Positions 47,266 to 59,438 of a DNA stretch of 64,000 bases are shown piece after piece. Under the pieces are notes generated by a model. It worked only from the letters and a program-made list of their open reading frames with translations. It was not told where the DNA came from and ran no database searches. The position numbers and the translations under genes are program-made. Position 1 is the first letter of the stretch. Every line of letters begins with the position of its first letter. This DNA is from Streptococcus sp. 29887. GTDB taxonomy: Bacteria; Bacillota; Bacilli; Lactobacillales; Streptococcaceae. The DNA lies in the NCBI RefSeq assembly GCF_032595075.1, contig NZ_CP118735.1, forward strand, positions 834,001 to 898,000. Reading direction: 5' to 3'.

Positions 47266-48066
47266 ATGAAAACTATTTTATCAATACAAAATATTCATAA
47301 GACCTTCGAAGCAGGGACAGTCAATGAAAACCATGTCCTTCGTGGGTTGAACTTAGATGTAAAAGAAGGGGATTTCATCTCCATTATCGGTGGTAATGGT
47401 GCAGGCAAATCGACTTTCATGAACTCACTTGCAGGTGCCTTGACGGTTGATTCGGGCGATATTTTGCTTGAAGGTAAATCCATTAAGCATGTATCAGCTG
47501 CCAAACGCTCTAAGGACATTAGTCGAGTATTCCAAGATCCGAAAATGGGAACAGCCTCTCGCTTGACCATTGAAGAAAACATGGCCATTGCCTACCGCCG
47601 TGGTTTATCTCGTGGACTTGGTTGGGGTGTGAAAGACAGCGAACGGGCTATTTTCAAAGAAGCATTAAAAGAGCTTGGCTTGGGCTTGGAAGACCGTATG
47701 AAAGTGGATACGCAGTTCTTATCAGGTGGTCAGCGTCAGGCTCTGACCTTGATGATGGCTTCGCTTGTGAAACCAAAGGTTCTACTTTTGGATGAACATA
47801 CTGCTGCCCTGGATCCAAAAACCAGCGACATGGTTATGGAACTGACCAAGAAAATCGTGGAAAGTCACCAGTTGACAGCTCTTATGATTACGCACAACAT
47901 GGAAAATGCCATCGAATATGGAAATCGTTTGGTCATGTTGCACCGTGGTCAGATTGTTGTCGATGTAGCAGGAGAAGAGAAAAAGAACCTGACTGTTCAA
48001 AACTTGATGGACCTCTTCTACAAAAACAGCGGTGAGAAACTAACTGACGATGAGATGATTTTATAG
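47266..48066 (+). CDS. ABC importer ATPase (TrpZ/COG1101 family)
   Basis: 266 residues. Walker A IIGGNGAGKST (~42), signature FLSGGQRQALTLMMA (~146), Walker B VLLLDEHTAALDP (~169) and H-loop ITHN. Completes the importer with two binding proteins and one permease. SD AGGAGG at 47254-47259. The stop codon lies at the edge of the inverted repeat 48063-48166. Confidence 0.92.
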   Translation: MKTILSIQNIHKTFEAGTVNENHVLRGLNLDVKEGDFISIIGGNGAGKSTFMNSLAGALTVDSGDILLEGKSIKHVSAAKRSKDISRVFQDPKMGTASRLTIEENMAIAYRRGLSRGLGWGVKDSERAIFKEALKELGLGLEDRMKVDTQFLSGGQRQALTLMMASLVKPKVLLLDEHTAALDPKTSDMVMELTKKIVESHQLTALMITHNMENAIEYGNRLVMLHRGQIVVDVAGEEKKNLTVQNLMDLFYKNSGEKLTDDEMIL

Positions 48067-48166
48067 TCGTTCAGTTTATCTTTTATTACGTCGTTAACTC
48101 GTTTTGCCGTACTCCAGTACTGTCTTCAACTCGTTGCCTAGTACTAAAAGCAAACTGAAAGACTAT
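48063..48166. repeat. Inverted-repeat element after the importer operon
   Basis: 15-bp arms ATAGTCGTTCAGTTT (48063-48077) and 48152-48166 pair at 14 of 15 positions. The 74-nt interior has GTAC-tcca-GTAC and an AACTCG...CGTTG pairing. Looks like an extragenic palindromic repeat of the BOX-like kind; I could not match it to a named consensus. Confidence 0.6.
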
Positions 48167-48175
48167 ACAAAAAAT

Positions 48176-48213
48176 AAGACTACTGATTTCATGCAAGTCA
48201 GTAGTCTTTTTTC
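48176..48213. terminator. Bidirectional terminator between the importer and aroB
   Basis: Perfect 11-bp stem AAGACTACTGA (48176-48186)/TCAGTAGTCTT (48198-48208) followed by TTTTT; the minus-strand aroB stop is at 48214. Confidence 0.88.
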
Positions 48214-49281
48214 TTATAGTTGTAGAAATTCTAGCATTTCTTCCATCGGGATTTGATGGATGGCTGCCTGACCTAATTGTGGAACGATGACTAGTTTGAT
48301 GGACTTGCCTCGCGCCTTCTTATCACGGGTTAAGGCTGCGAATAATTCATCGATATTCCATGGTTGGTGTGCAGTTGGTAGGCCGAATTTTTCGCACATG
48401 GCGATGATTTTTTCAGTCATACCTGGTGGCATGAGGTCTTTTCTTTCAGCAGCGCGTGAGATTTGCACCATACCGATGGCAACAGCTTCACCGTGCATGA
48501 CCTGTCCATAACCTGCAGTCGCTTCAATAGCATGGCCAATGGTATGGCCGAAGTTGAGGTAGAGTCTGACACCGTTGTCCAATTCATCCTCGACAACGAC
48601 CTTGCGTTTGACTTCGCAGGAATGGTAGATGATATAGTCAGCGTGTTCCAAAATGCTCTCGATAGATCCATCTAGTTGAGCTAAGGTTTCCCAAAGCTCC
48701 ACATCATCTATTAAGCCATATTTGACAACCTCGCCCATTCCTTCAATCAATTCTCGTTTGCCAAGGGTTTTGAGGGTGTCAGGGTCAATTAAAACGCCGT
48801 CTGGCTGGCAGAAGGTACCTACCATGTTCTTTGCAAATGGGGTATTGACGCCAGTTTTTCCACCGATAGAGGAATCAACTTGTGCTGTCAAGCTGGTTGG
48901 AATTTGTAGGAAATGGATGCCACGCATATAGGTTGAGGCAACAAAGCCAGCCAAATCACCAACGACACCGCCACCGAGGGCGATAATGCCGTCACTTCGG
49001 GTCATGCCATGCTGTACGAGAAATTCGTAGGCCTGATTGACAGTGTCAAGATTTTTTGAAGCTTCACCTTCTGGAAAGTCAAAGACAATGGTTTCAAAGC
49101 CAGCAGTTTCCAGACTAGACTGTACTGTTTCAGCATAGAGTGAGCCGACGTGGTCATCTGTGATGATGGCGATTTTCTGAGGTTTCCAGAGCCCTTTGAC
49201 CCAGGAACCTGCCTGTGCTAAACTTCCTCTTTCGATGAGGATATCGTAGGGATTATTAGGGAGATTGACGGTCAGTTTCAT
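48214..49281 (-). CDS. aroB: 3-Dehydroquinate synthase
   Basis: 355 residues. Second step of the shikimate pathway. [44 protein letters not shown] (NAD/metal region, ~100-145), and zinc ligands in [12 protein letters not shown] and GEAVAIGM (~245-270). Four-gene minus-strand block with aroE and two DAHP synthase genes; 12 bp downstream of aroE. Confidence 0.96.
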   Translation of the reverse strand: MKLTVNLPNNPYDILIERGSLAQAGSWVKGLWKPQKIAIITDDHVGSLYAETVQSSLETAGFETIVFDFPEGEASKNLDTVNQAYEFLVQHGMTRSDGIIALGGGVVGDLAGFVASTYMRGIHFLQIPTSLTAQVDSSIGGKTGVNTPFAKNMVGTFCQPDGVLIDPDTLKTLGKRELIEGMGEVVKYGLIDDVELWETLAQLDGSIESILEHADYIIYHSCEVKRKVVVEDELDNGVRLYLNFGHTIGHAIEATAGYGQVMHGEAVAIGMVQISRAAERKDLMPPGMTEKIIAMCEKFGLPTAHQPWNIDELFAALTRDKKARGKSIKLVIVPQLGQAAIHQIPMEEMLEFLQL

Positions 49282-49293
49282 CGGGTTTCCTCT

Positions 49294-50163
49294 CTAGTTG
49301 ATGTCGTATTTCTGGACTAATTGGTCCCAAATCAAGTCAGTCGGCATTTCCTTTCCAGTCCAAGATTGGAAGGCCTCGGCTGCTTGAAAGAGCAGCATGC
49401 CTAATCCGTTGATGGTTGGATTGCCTTGTGACTGGGCTAGTTTTAATAAGGGTGTTTCAAATGGTTGGTAAATAATGTCCGCAACCAAGAGTTGTTCTGG
49501 AAATTCTAGGTTAGCTGGGATCGGTAGAGAAACACCATCCATACCGACACTAGTGCCGTTGACAAGTAAGTCTGACTTGGCAATTTCTTCTTGCATCAAC
49601 TGACTATCATCATTGGCTAGGACCTGCATGGGAACTCCAGTAGCTTCTACAATAGGTGCAATGCTTGTCTGGGTTCTTTCTAAACTTTGTTGGCGGCAGA
49701 AAATGGTGATTTCTTTGGCGCTATCCAGAGCAGCCTGGGCCATGATAGCAGTAGAAGCACCGCCACCTCCTAGGATGGCTAGTCGCTTATTCTTAACTTG
49801 AAAGCCTTTTAGTCTTTCCAAACTCTTGAAAAATCCAATTCCATCGGTGTTGTGTCCGATTAGTTTACCGTCTTTGTGAATAACGGTATTAACGGCTCCA
49901 ATCAGGCGAGCTGATGGTGTTAGGTCATCAAGGTAGGGAATAACGGCTTGTTTGTAAGGCATGGACAGGTTGATACCAAACATGTCATAGCGTTTGATAT
50001 TGTCAAGAGTGACTGCCAAGTCTTCCTCTGGGATTTCCCAAGCGACGTATACTCCATTTACACCTGTTTCCTTAAAAGCCAGATTATGTATGAAGGGGGA
50101 AATAGAGTGCTTGATAGGCTTGGCTACAACAGCTGCTAGACGAGTATATCCATCTATAGTCAT
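49294..50163 (-). CDS. aroE: Shikimate dehydrogenase
   Basis: 289 residues. 3-Dehydroshikimate to shikimate with [18 protein letters not shown] (substrate serines), [15 protein letters not shown] with the catalytic Lys, NTDGIGF, and the NADP motif [13 protein letters not shown]. Then NGTSVGMDG. Minus strand, ahead of aroB. Confidence 0.95.
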   Translation of the reverse strand: MTIDGYTRLAAVVAKPIKHSISPFIHNLAFKETGVNGVYVAWEIPEEDLAVTLDNIKRYDMFGINLSMPYKQAVIPYLDDLTPSARLIGAVNTVIHKDGKLIGHNTDGIGFFKSLERLKGFQVKNKRLAILGGGGASTAIMAQAALDSAKEITIFCRQQSLERTQTSIAPIVEATGVPMQVLANDDSQLMQEEIAKSDLLVNGTSVGMDGVSLPIPANLEFPEQLLVADIIYQPFETPLLKLAQSQGNPTINGLGMLLFQAAEAFQSWTGKEMPTDLIWDQLVQKYDIN

Positions 50164-50211
50164 AACTTTCCTCCAATTCTAATCTTTCAATGCTAAGGTT
50201 TAGTGGGTATT

Positions 50212-51237
50212 TTACAGGGTCTGGTGGATTTCACGGATAAGTGCTTCCGTTTTTTCCCAGCCCAAGCAAGGGTCGGTAATGGATTTCCCAAATACTTCAG
50301 GGCTGTCCTGACGGCCGTCTTCCAAGTAGGATTCAATCATGAAGCCGCGAACGTACTTGCGAATGGATTCGTTCCAAGCTCGGTTGATGAGGGTTTGACG
50401 GACGATACGGATTTGTTCCAGGTAATTTTTTCCAGAATTATCGTGGTTGGTATCGATAACGATAAATGGATGTTCTAGCCCAAATTCTTCATACTGTTTG
50501 ATGGTTTTCAAGAGAATATCGTAGTAGTAGTTTGGCTCGTAAGTACCTTGTTCGGTCGTGGCACCGCGTAAAATGGCATGGGCAAGTGGATTGCCGTCTG
50601 TATCAACTTCGGCATCACGATAGATAAAGTTTTGTTTGTTTTGGGCAGCGTAGATACCGTTGAACATGACTTTAAGATTGCCAGAAGTAGGATTTTTCAT
50701 ACCCGTAGGTATATCAATACCGGAAGCTACAAAACGGTGCTCTTGATCTTCAACTGAGCGGGCTCCGATCGCATGGTAGGATACCAAATCTTCCACCAGT
50801 GGATAGTTGGCAGAGTAGAGCATCTCGTCGGCTGTTGTTAGACCTGTTTCAGTAATGACACGGTAGTGCAGGTTACGAACAGCGGCGATACCGTTGATGA
50901 GGTCTGGTAATTTAGAAGTATCTGGCTGGTGGACAAGTCCTTTATAGCCTTCGCCGTTGGTTCGTGGTTTGGCAGTATAGACCCTCATGACCATGAAGAT
51001 TTTGTCTTTGACTTCTTCTTGAAGTTTGGACAAACGGTTGGCGTATTCTAAAACAGCCTCTTCATTGTCAGATGAACATGGACCAATGACCAAGAGCAGG
51101 CGGTCATCTTCACCACGGATGATGCCTTTTAATTCTTCATCACGTTGGTTTTTAGCGGCTAAAAATTCGCCTTCTAGTTTGGAGAGTTCTTTTACTTTAT
51201 CAATATCTAGACTGGTGCTACGTTTGTGAATTCCCAT
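50212..51237 (-). CDS. DAHP synthase, type I (copy 2)
   Basis: 341 residues. 3-Deoxy-7-phosphoheptulonate synthase joins PEP and erythrose-4-P, the entry step to aromatic synthesis. LLVIGPCSSDN, RVYTAKPRTNGEGYKGL, ARSVEDQEHRFVASGIDIPTGMKNPTSG and DTNHDNSGKNY are the AroF/AroG/AroH signatures. Paralogue of the next gene upstream (10-bp gap). Minus strand. Confidence 0.95.
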   Translation of the reverse strand: MGIHKRSTSLDIDKVKELSKLEGEFLAAKNQRDEELKGIIRGEDDRLLLVIGPCSSDNEEAVLEYANRLSKLQEEVKDKIFMVMRVYTAKPRTNGEGYKGLVHQPDTSKLPDLINGIAAVRNLHYRVITETGLTTADEMLYSANYPLVEDLVSYHAIGARSVEDQEHRFVASGIDIPTGMKNPTSGNLKVMFNGIYAAQNKQNFIYRDAEVDTDGNPLAHAILRGATTEQGTYEPNYYYDILLKTIKQYEEFGLEHPFIVIDTNHDNSGKNYLEQIRIVRQTLINRAWNESIRKYVRGFMIESYLEDGRQDSPEVFGKSITDPCLGWEKTEALIREIHQTL

Positions 51238-51246
51238 AATCTTTTC

Positions 51247-52266
51247 CTATCTACTGTGGATTTCTCGGATGAGTTCTTGCGTTTTTTCCCAGCCTAAGCA
51301 TGGGTCTGTGATGGATTTACCATAAATATCTGGATTATCTTGGCGACCGTCTTCGATGTAGGATTCAATCATGAAGCCGCGAACATACTTACGGATAGCT
51401 TCATTCCAGTCACGGTTAATCAAGGTTTGGCGAACGATGCGGATTTGCTCCAGATAATTTTTACCAGAGTTATCATGGTTGGTATCGATGATGATGAATG
51501 GATTTTTCAAACCAAATTGATCATAGAGGTCAATGGTTTCCAAGAGATTGTCGTAGTAGTAGTTTGGCAAATACTTCCCGTTTTCATTGACAGCACCACG
51601 AAGGATAACGTGGGCAAGCGGGTTGCCAGAAGTTTCGACCTCTGTATTGTTGAAGAGGAAGGATTGTTTCTTCTGAGCTGCAAAGATACCATTAAACATG
51701 ACTTTAAGGTTGCCAGAAGTAGGGTTTTTCAAGCCTGTTGGAACATCAATACCAGAAGCTACAAAGCGGTGTTGTTGGTTTTCAACAGAACGAGCACCAA
51801 CGGCAATGTAAGAAACCAAATCGTCAACCAATGGCAGGTTTTCTGGATAAAGCATCTCGTCGGCTGTTGTCAAACCAGTTTCGGTAATGACGCGGTAGTG
51901 CAAATTACGAACAGCCTTGATGCCGTTGATCAGGCTAGGTGCGGCATCTGTATCAGGTTGGTGCATGAGGCCCTTGTAGCCATCGCCATTTGTACGAGGC
52001 TTGGCAGTGTAGACCCGCATAACCATGAAAATTTTATCTTTGACTTCTTCTTGAAGTTTAGCCAAACGGTGAGCGTAGTCCAAAACTGCCTCTTCATTGT
52101 CAGAAGAACATGGCCCAATTACTAAGAGAAGACGGTCATCCTCACCTTTTAGAATAGCTTCTAATTCACGGTCACGGGCTTGTTTTTTGGCAAGAGTTTC
52201 GGGAGATAGTTTAGAATGCTCTCGCACTTGATTGATGTCGATTTTTTCACTGATTGGTGTAAACAA
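51247..52266 (-). CDS. DAHP synthase, type I (copy 1)
   Basis: 339 residues, same fold and motifs as its neighbour (LLVIGPCSSDN; KPRTNGDGYKGLMHQPD; ARSVENQQHRFVASGIDVPTG; DTNHDNSGKNYLEQIRIVRQ). First gene of the minus-strand aro block. The pair probably give differently feedback-sensitive isozymes; which is Tyr- and which Phe-sensitive cannot be read reliably. Confidence 0.95.
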   Translation of the reverse strand: MFTPISEKIDINQVREHSKLSPETLAKKQARDRELEAILKGEDDRLLLVIGPCSSDNEEAVLDYAHRLAKLQEEVKDKIFMVMRVYTAKPRTNGDGYKGLMHQPDTDAAPSLINGIKAVRNLHYRVITETGLTTADEMLYPENLPLVDDLVSYIAVGARSVENQQHRFVASGIDVPTGLKNPTSGNLKVMFNGIFAAQKKQSFLFNNTEVETSGNPLAHVILRGAVNENGKYLPNYYYDNLLETIDLYDQFGLKNPFIIIDTNHDNSGKNYLEQIRIVRQTLINRDWNEAIRKYVRGFMIESYIEDGRQDNPDIYGKSITDPCLGWEKTQELIREIHSR

Positions 52267-53779
<1,513 letters not shown>

Positions 53780-53787
53780 GAGAAGAG

Positions 53788-54279
53788 ATGCCAATCGTTT
53801 TACTTGGATTTATGGGAGTTGGAAAATCAACCACAGCACGTTTGTTGGACCTCCCTGTTTACGATATGGACCAAATTATTGAAGAACGGATTGGCATGAC
53901 CATCGCTGATTATTTCAAGCTCGAAGGAGAAGCTACTTTTCGTAAAGTTGAAACGGAAGTCTTGAAAGAATTATTGGATTTGCCTGCTGACTGTCTGGTA
54001 TCGACAGGCGGTGGTGTGGTCAAATCTGAGTTCAATCGTCAGTTATTATTAGATAATAAAGAAAAAAATGTTCTTTTGACTGCATCGTTTGAAGTTGCCT
54101 ATGAGCGAATTAGCCAGGATAGTCAATCAAAGCGTCCCCTTTTTTTGCAACATAGCAAGGAAGAATTTGAAACTATCTATCAAGAACGCATGACCCTTTA
54201 TCAAGGATTGGCGGCTACCATTATCAATACAGACCAACTTACTCCAGAACAAGTAGCAAGGAAGATTCTATGCAAGTAG
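53788..54279 (+). CDS. aroK: Shikimate kinase
   Basis: 163 residues. Walker A VLLGFMGVGKSTTARLL, DMDQIIEERIG (substrate Asp), FRKVETEVL and the GGG motif STGGGVVKSEFNR; the LID Arg is in KRPLFLQ. Short but complete. Overlaps pheA by 10 bp. Confidence 0.95.
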   Translation: MPIVLLGFMGVGKSTTARLLDLPVYDMDQIIEERIGMTIADYFKLEGEATFRKVETEVLKELLDLPADCLVSTGGGVVKSEFNRQLLLDNKEKNVLLTASFEVAYERISQDSQSKRPLFLQHSKEEFETIYQERMTLYQGLAATIINTDQLTPEQVARKILCK

Positions 54280-55097
54280 CTTACCTAGGACCGCGCGGTT
54301 CTTTTACCCATCAAGTTGCCCAACAGGCCTTTCCAAGTGCTGATTTGCAGGCTTTCGGAACTATTACAGAAGTGATTAAGGCTTATGAAACAGGGCAGGT
54401 TGTCTATTCTGTTATTCCAGTTGAAAACTCTATTGAGGGTAGTGTCCACGAAACTATTGATTATCTTTTTCATCAGGCGGAAATCCATGCGGTTGCTGAA
54501 ATTGTTCAACCGATAGCCCAGCAACTTTTGGCAACGGGTGCAGATAAGGCAATTGAGGTTATTTATTCACACCCACAGGCTATTGCACAGGGGAAGAAAT
54601 ATATTCTGGAGCATTTTCCTACTGCTCGGATTGAGGTGACGGCTAGTACAGCTTATGCAGCACGGTATGTGGCTGAGCATCCAGCCCAGTCTTATGCGGC
54701 TATAGCACCACAAGCTGCGGCAGAGGAATATGGTCTAATGGTAATTGGGCAAGACATTCAGGAAATTAGTGAGAATTTTACTCGATTTTGGATTTTGGGA
54801 AATGATGCACCTAGTTTGCAACTTAAGGAAGTAACGAATAAGCTAAGTTTAGCTTTAACCTTGCCAGATAATTTACCGGGAGCTTTATATAAAGCTATGT
54901 CAGTTTTTTCTTGGAGAGGAATTAGTCTGACAAAAATTGAAAGTAGGCCATTGAAAACGGCGCTGGGTGAGTATTTTTTCATCTTAGACATTGAGAACGA
55001 GCAACCTGAATTGATGACCTTTTCATTGGAAGAATTGAAAAGTTTGGGAATATCATGTAAAATACTAGGTAATTATCAAGTGTACCTGGCTAGTTAG
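54270..55097 (+). CDS. pheA: Prephenate dehydratase
   Basis: 275 residues. Prephenate to phenylpyruvate for phenylalanine. PDT domain: VAYLGPRGSFTHQVAQQAFP, VIPVENSIEGSVHETIDYL, SHPQAIAQ, and SENFTRFWIL with the catalytic Thr-Arg-Phe. C-terminal ACT domain (LALTLPDNLPGALYKAMSVFSWRGISLTKIESRPLK) with the ESRP motif that binds Phe, so feedback inhibition is expected. No chorismate mutase domain. Start within aroK. Confidence 0.95.
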   Translation: MQVAYLGPRGSFTHQVAQQAFPSADLQAFGTITEVIKAYETGQVVYSVIPVENSIEGSVHETIDYLFHQAEIHAVAEIVQPIAQQLLATGADKAIEVIYSHPQAIAQGKKYILEHFPTARIEVTASTAYAARYVAEHPAQSYAAIAPQAAAEEYGLMVIGQDIQEISENFTRFWILGNDAPSLQLKEVTNKLSLALTLPDNLPGALYKAMSVFSWRGISLTKIESRPLKTALGEYFFILDIENEQPELMTFSLEELKSLGISCKILGNYQVYLAS

Positions 55098-55112
55098 GAT
55101 AAAGATGAACGT

Positions 55113-56435
55113 ATGACGAAAAACAAAGGAATCTTAACCCATCATGAAGAGTTGCGGTTGGATTATTTACATAAAAATATACATTATTTAAATGATAGAG
55201 AGCGAGAGGAGTTGGATTATCTTCTTTATAAGAAGGAACTCCGTACTCGCCATGGGAAACCAAAGAAATTTGCAATTGAAACTCCTAGACCCATCACTGA
55301 AGATATGGAAGAAGATGACTGGCAGGAAGAAATTGAGCAGAATGAAGAACTCCTTCCTACGTATCCTGAAACCAGGTCTAGAAGAAATAGAAGGAAAGGA
55401 CAAAAAAGTTCAGGGAGGGATTCAGTTGACTATATTCCGAAAATGCCCCCAAAAACAAAGAGAAAGAAAAAATGGGGTATGAAGCGAATGTTTTACTTAC
55501 TCTTCCTTGCCCTGTTCTTGTTTGTTTTTGCTTTGGGCTTTAGTTTCATTAAGGGCCTGAATAGTGTGAGTGAGCAGCCTACTGCTGAAGTATTTAACGG
55601 GGTTAGTTCTGCTAATGGTACCAATATTTTGATTTTGGGTACGGATGGACGTGCAGGTGAAAGCACGGACGAAATACGGACAGATACCATTATGGTCTTA
55701 AATATCAATAATGCAGATAATAAGGTCAAACTGGTTAGTTTTATGCGGGATACCTTGGTCGATATTGAAGGTTATGAGTATAAATTAAATACCGCCTATA
55801 CCCTCGGTGAACAAGATAACAAGCAGGGAGCTGAAGAAGTTCGTAAGGCTTTGAAAAACAATTTTGGTATTGATATTGACTATTATGCTATGGTTGATTT
55901 TGCAACTTTTGCGACAACAATTGATACACTCTTTCCAGAGGGGGTGACTATTGATGCACAATTTTCAACCATAGATGGAGAAACGGTTAGCTCGGTGGAA
56001 GTGCCAAATGATTTGCAGCTGGAGGAAAATGCCCCAGCCTATCAAACCATTCAGGTTGGTGTTCAACAAATGGATGGAAAAACTCTGCTCAACTACGCGC
56101 GTTATCGTTCAGATGATGAGGGGGATTTTGGTCGTACCAAGCGTCAGCAACAAGTCTTGTCGGCTGTCATGACTCAGGCTAAAAACCCGATGAAGCTTTT
56201 TTCAGGGGCGGAAGCACTTGGTAAAGTAGTGGCGATGACCCCAACAACAGTTCCCCAGGCCTTTATGCTTTTCCATGGACCGGGAGTTGTTATGGATGCA
56301 GCTAATGGTATCGAACGCATCACCATTCCTGAAAATGGGGATTGGATTGACGATTATGATATGTATGGTGGTATGGCCCTGCGAGTTGATTTTGAAAAGT
56401 ACCAACAGCGCTTAACTGATTTGGGCTTACGATAA
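55113..56435 (+). CDS. LytR-CpsA-Psr (LCP) family protein
   Basis: 440 residues. A long charged cytoplasmic N-terminus (~1-112), one membrane segment (~113-137, MFYLLFLALFLFVFALGFSF), then the outward LCP domain: NILILGTDGRAGESTDEIRTDTIMVLNINN, VKLVSFMRDTLVDIEGYEYKLNTAY and NYARYRSDDEGDFGRTKRQQQVL with the Arg/Asp set. LCP enzymes attach undecaprenyl-linked glycopolymers, such as rhamnan or capsule, to peptidoglycan, a likely link to the cluster at 17-29 kb. It follows pheA as in other streptococci (psr). Confidence 0.93.
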   Translation: MTKNKGILTHHEELRLDYLHKNIHYLNDREREELDYLLYKKELRTRHGKPKKFAIETPRPITEDMEEDDWQEEIEQNEELLPTYPETRSRRNRRKGQKSSGRDSVDYIPKMPPKTKRKKKWGMKRMFYLLFLALFLFVFALGFSFIKGLNSVSEQPTAEVFNGVSSANGTNILILGTDGRAGESTDEIRTDTIMVLNINNADNKVKLVSFMRDTLVDIEGYEYKLNTAYTLGEQDNKQGAEEVRKALKNNFGIDIDYYAMVDFATFATTIDTLFPEGVTIDAQFSTIDGETVSSVEVPNDLQLEENAPAYQTIQVGVQQMDGKTLLNYARYRSDDEGDFGRTKRQQQVLSAVMTQAKNPMKLFSGAEALGKVVAMTPTTVPQAFMLFHGPGVVMDAANGIERITIPENGDWIDDYDMYGGMALRVDFEKYQQRLTDLGLR

Positions 56436-56440
56436 AAAAT

Positions 56441-58268
<1,828 letters not shown>

Positions 58269-58448
58269 TGAAAACAGAAATTTTGTATATATCATTTAGG
58301 TTCCTTTTTATCCGTGCTGCATGTGGGAGAAAATAGGAAATTTGACAATAGAAAAAATGGCTTAAAAATGGTATAATGTTGTTGATTATTCAGAGAGAAA
58401 AATTAGAATTAAGACGAAAGCAATGTAAAATTTAAGGAGGGCAATCAT
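58269..58448 (+). promoter_or_regulatory. Intergenic region with promoter
   Basis: GGTATAAT (TATAAT 58372-58377) with an extended TG context; a TTGACA at 58342-58347 is 24 bp away, too far to be optimal. SD AAGGAGG at 58434-58440. No gene before 58449. Confidence 0.5.
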
Positions 58449-58532
58449 TTGAGATATATACTTTTATTGCGTGGGATAATTGTGGGTGGAAAGATTAAAA
58501 TGAATATAAGCGAAAGGAGAAATTATGAATAA
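58449..58532 (+). pseudogene. DUF1697 N-terminal remnant
   Basis: TTG start after AAGGAGG reads (L)RYILLLRGIIVGGKIKMN then 10 unrelated codons and a stop. ILLLRGINVGGK is the hallmark of the start of DUF1697 proteins; the remaining ~160 residues are missing and the frame runs into the next gene's start. Likely a deletion joint. Confidence 0.65.
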
Positions 58533-58965
58533 AATAATCCATTGCAAGGCACTCTTAAACTGTTCATCAGAAAGAGCATTTTGTTTATTCACTAAGAATG
58601 AAGAGATTATAACTTGGCTAACAGAAAAATCAGAAATAGAACCTTGGGTTGGTGGGAAATATGAACTTTTTTGGGATAAAAATGATAATGAAAATAATAG
58701 TACTTTAGGGTGCAAAGTAACAGCATTTGAATTGAATAAACTATTATGCTTCAATTGGAAAGGTCCGGTACAATATGCGGATGTAATGAATGTTGCAAAA
58801 CCACTGACTCATGTATGTATTACATTCTTTGCAGAAAAAGAAAATAAGACGGAAATTCATTTGATTCATAGTGGTTGGGGAGAGGGAGAAAAATGGGAAC
58901 AGGCACGTTTATGGTTTGAAAAGGTTTGGAAACAGTCATTTTTAAGACTGGAAAATTTGTTTTAA
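58525..58965 (+). CDS. SRPBCC/AHSA1-domain protein
   Basis: 146 residues. KALLNCSSERAFCLFTKNEEIITWLTEKSEIEPWVGGKYELFW, CKVTAFELNKLLCFNWKGP and the C-terminal TEIHLIHSGWGEGEKWEQARLWFEKVW fit the Activator-of-Hsp90-ATPase-homologue / START-like fold, which makes a hydrophobic ligand cavity. No catalytic residues are known for the family. SD AGGAG 6-7 nt upstream. Probably cargo of the integrated element, given the recombinase remnant right after it. Confidence 0.78.
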   Translation: MNKIIHCKALLNCSSERAFCLFTKNEEIITWLTEKSEIEPWVGGKYELFWDKNDNENNSTLGCKVTAFELNKLLCFNWKGPVQYADVMNVAKPLTHVCITFFAEKENKTEIHLIHSGWGEGEKWEQARLWFEKVWKQSFLRLENLF

Positions 58966-58970
58966 TATAA

Positions 58971-59168
58971 GCGTATATTGATAAATTAGAGCGTAGACAG
59001 TTAATTACAGCTTTGATTTCTGAAATTCAAATTTACGAAGAAAAGCAACCGAATGGACAATGGCTAAAATCAATTACATTTAAACTTCCTATCATCGATG
59101 AAGATTTAAATATAGGTTTGGACAATGATGAACAAGTTGAGTGTGTTGCTCTGCTCGTAAAAGCCTAG
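58971..59168 (+). pseudogene. Serine recombinase C-terminal remnant
   Basis: Open for 65 codons from just after the previous gene to TAG 59166-59168, with no start: AYIDKLERRQLITALISEIQIYEEK then QPNGQWLKSITFKLPIIDED and NDEQVECVALLVKA. This is the coiled-coil/C-terminal tail of a large serine recombinase of the streptococcal rumA type. Its final residues VECVALLVK coincide with the RlmD end VETVALLSK, which means the gene runs into the attachment site. Confidence 0.78.
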
Positions 59169-59220
59169 AAACCTTTGAACGAAAGGGATAATGAAAAGCC
59201 TTGATTGCAAGGCTTTTTGT
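59138..59220 (+). repeat. 83-bp direct repeat, first copy (second at 63266-63348)
   Basis: Begins TGAGTGTGTTGCTCTGCTCG and ends in the hairpin AAAAGCCTTG-attg-CAAGGCTTTTT (59195-59219), a terminator. The copy 4128 bp downstream has about five differences. Probably the native 3' end and terminator of rlmD, duplicated by successive integrations. Confidence 0.8.
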
Positions 59221-59338
59221 CGTATGGGGGAAGTATTAGAGTGAGAAATTTTTTGGAGTGAGTAGAAGTGACAGAGTGTTTTGATAAAGTTAAGACGAGT
59301 TCTAATTTTTGATTGAATATAAGTTGAAAGGATTAACA

Positions 59339-59401
59339 ATGAACAAAAAAATCGATTCAGAAAATCAAACAATTAAGGCTTATTTTGAAAGCAATGGATA
59401 A
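59339..59401 (+). other. Short ORF, possible gene remnant
   Basis: ATG 59339 with AAAGGA 6-9 nt upstream; 20 codons (MNKKIDSENQTIKAYFESNG). Too short to classify; may be the broken start of an acetyltransferase- or SnoaL-like gene. Otherwise the 59221-59438 stretch is A+T-rich with no feature I can support. Confidence 0.3.
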
Positions 59402-59438
59402 ATGTTAATAGTCAGACAGATATTTGGAAAGGTAAAAT

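Noticed and set aside
48063..48166. Attenuator or riboswitch
   Set aside because: It lies downstream of the operon and upstream of nothing on the same strand.
51340..52125. Long plus-strand ORF opposite the DAHP synthase gene
   Set aside because: Shadow of a well-identified enzyme; no SD and an implausible protein composition.
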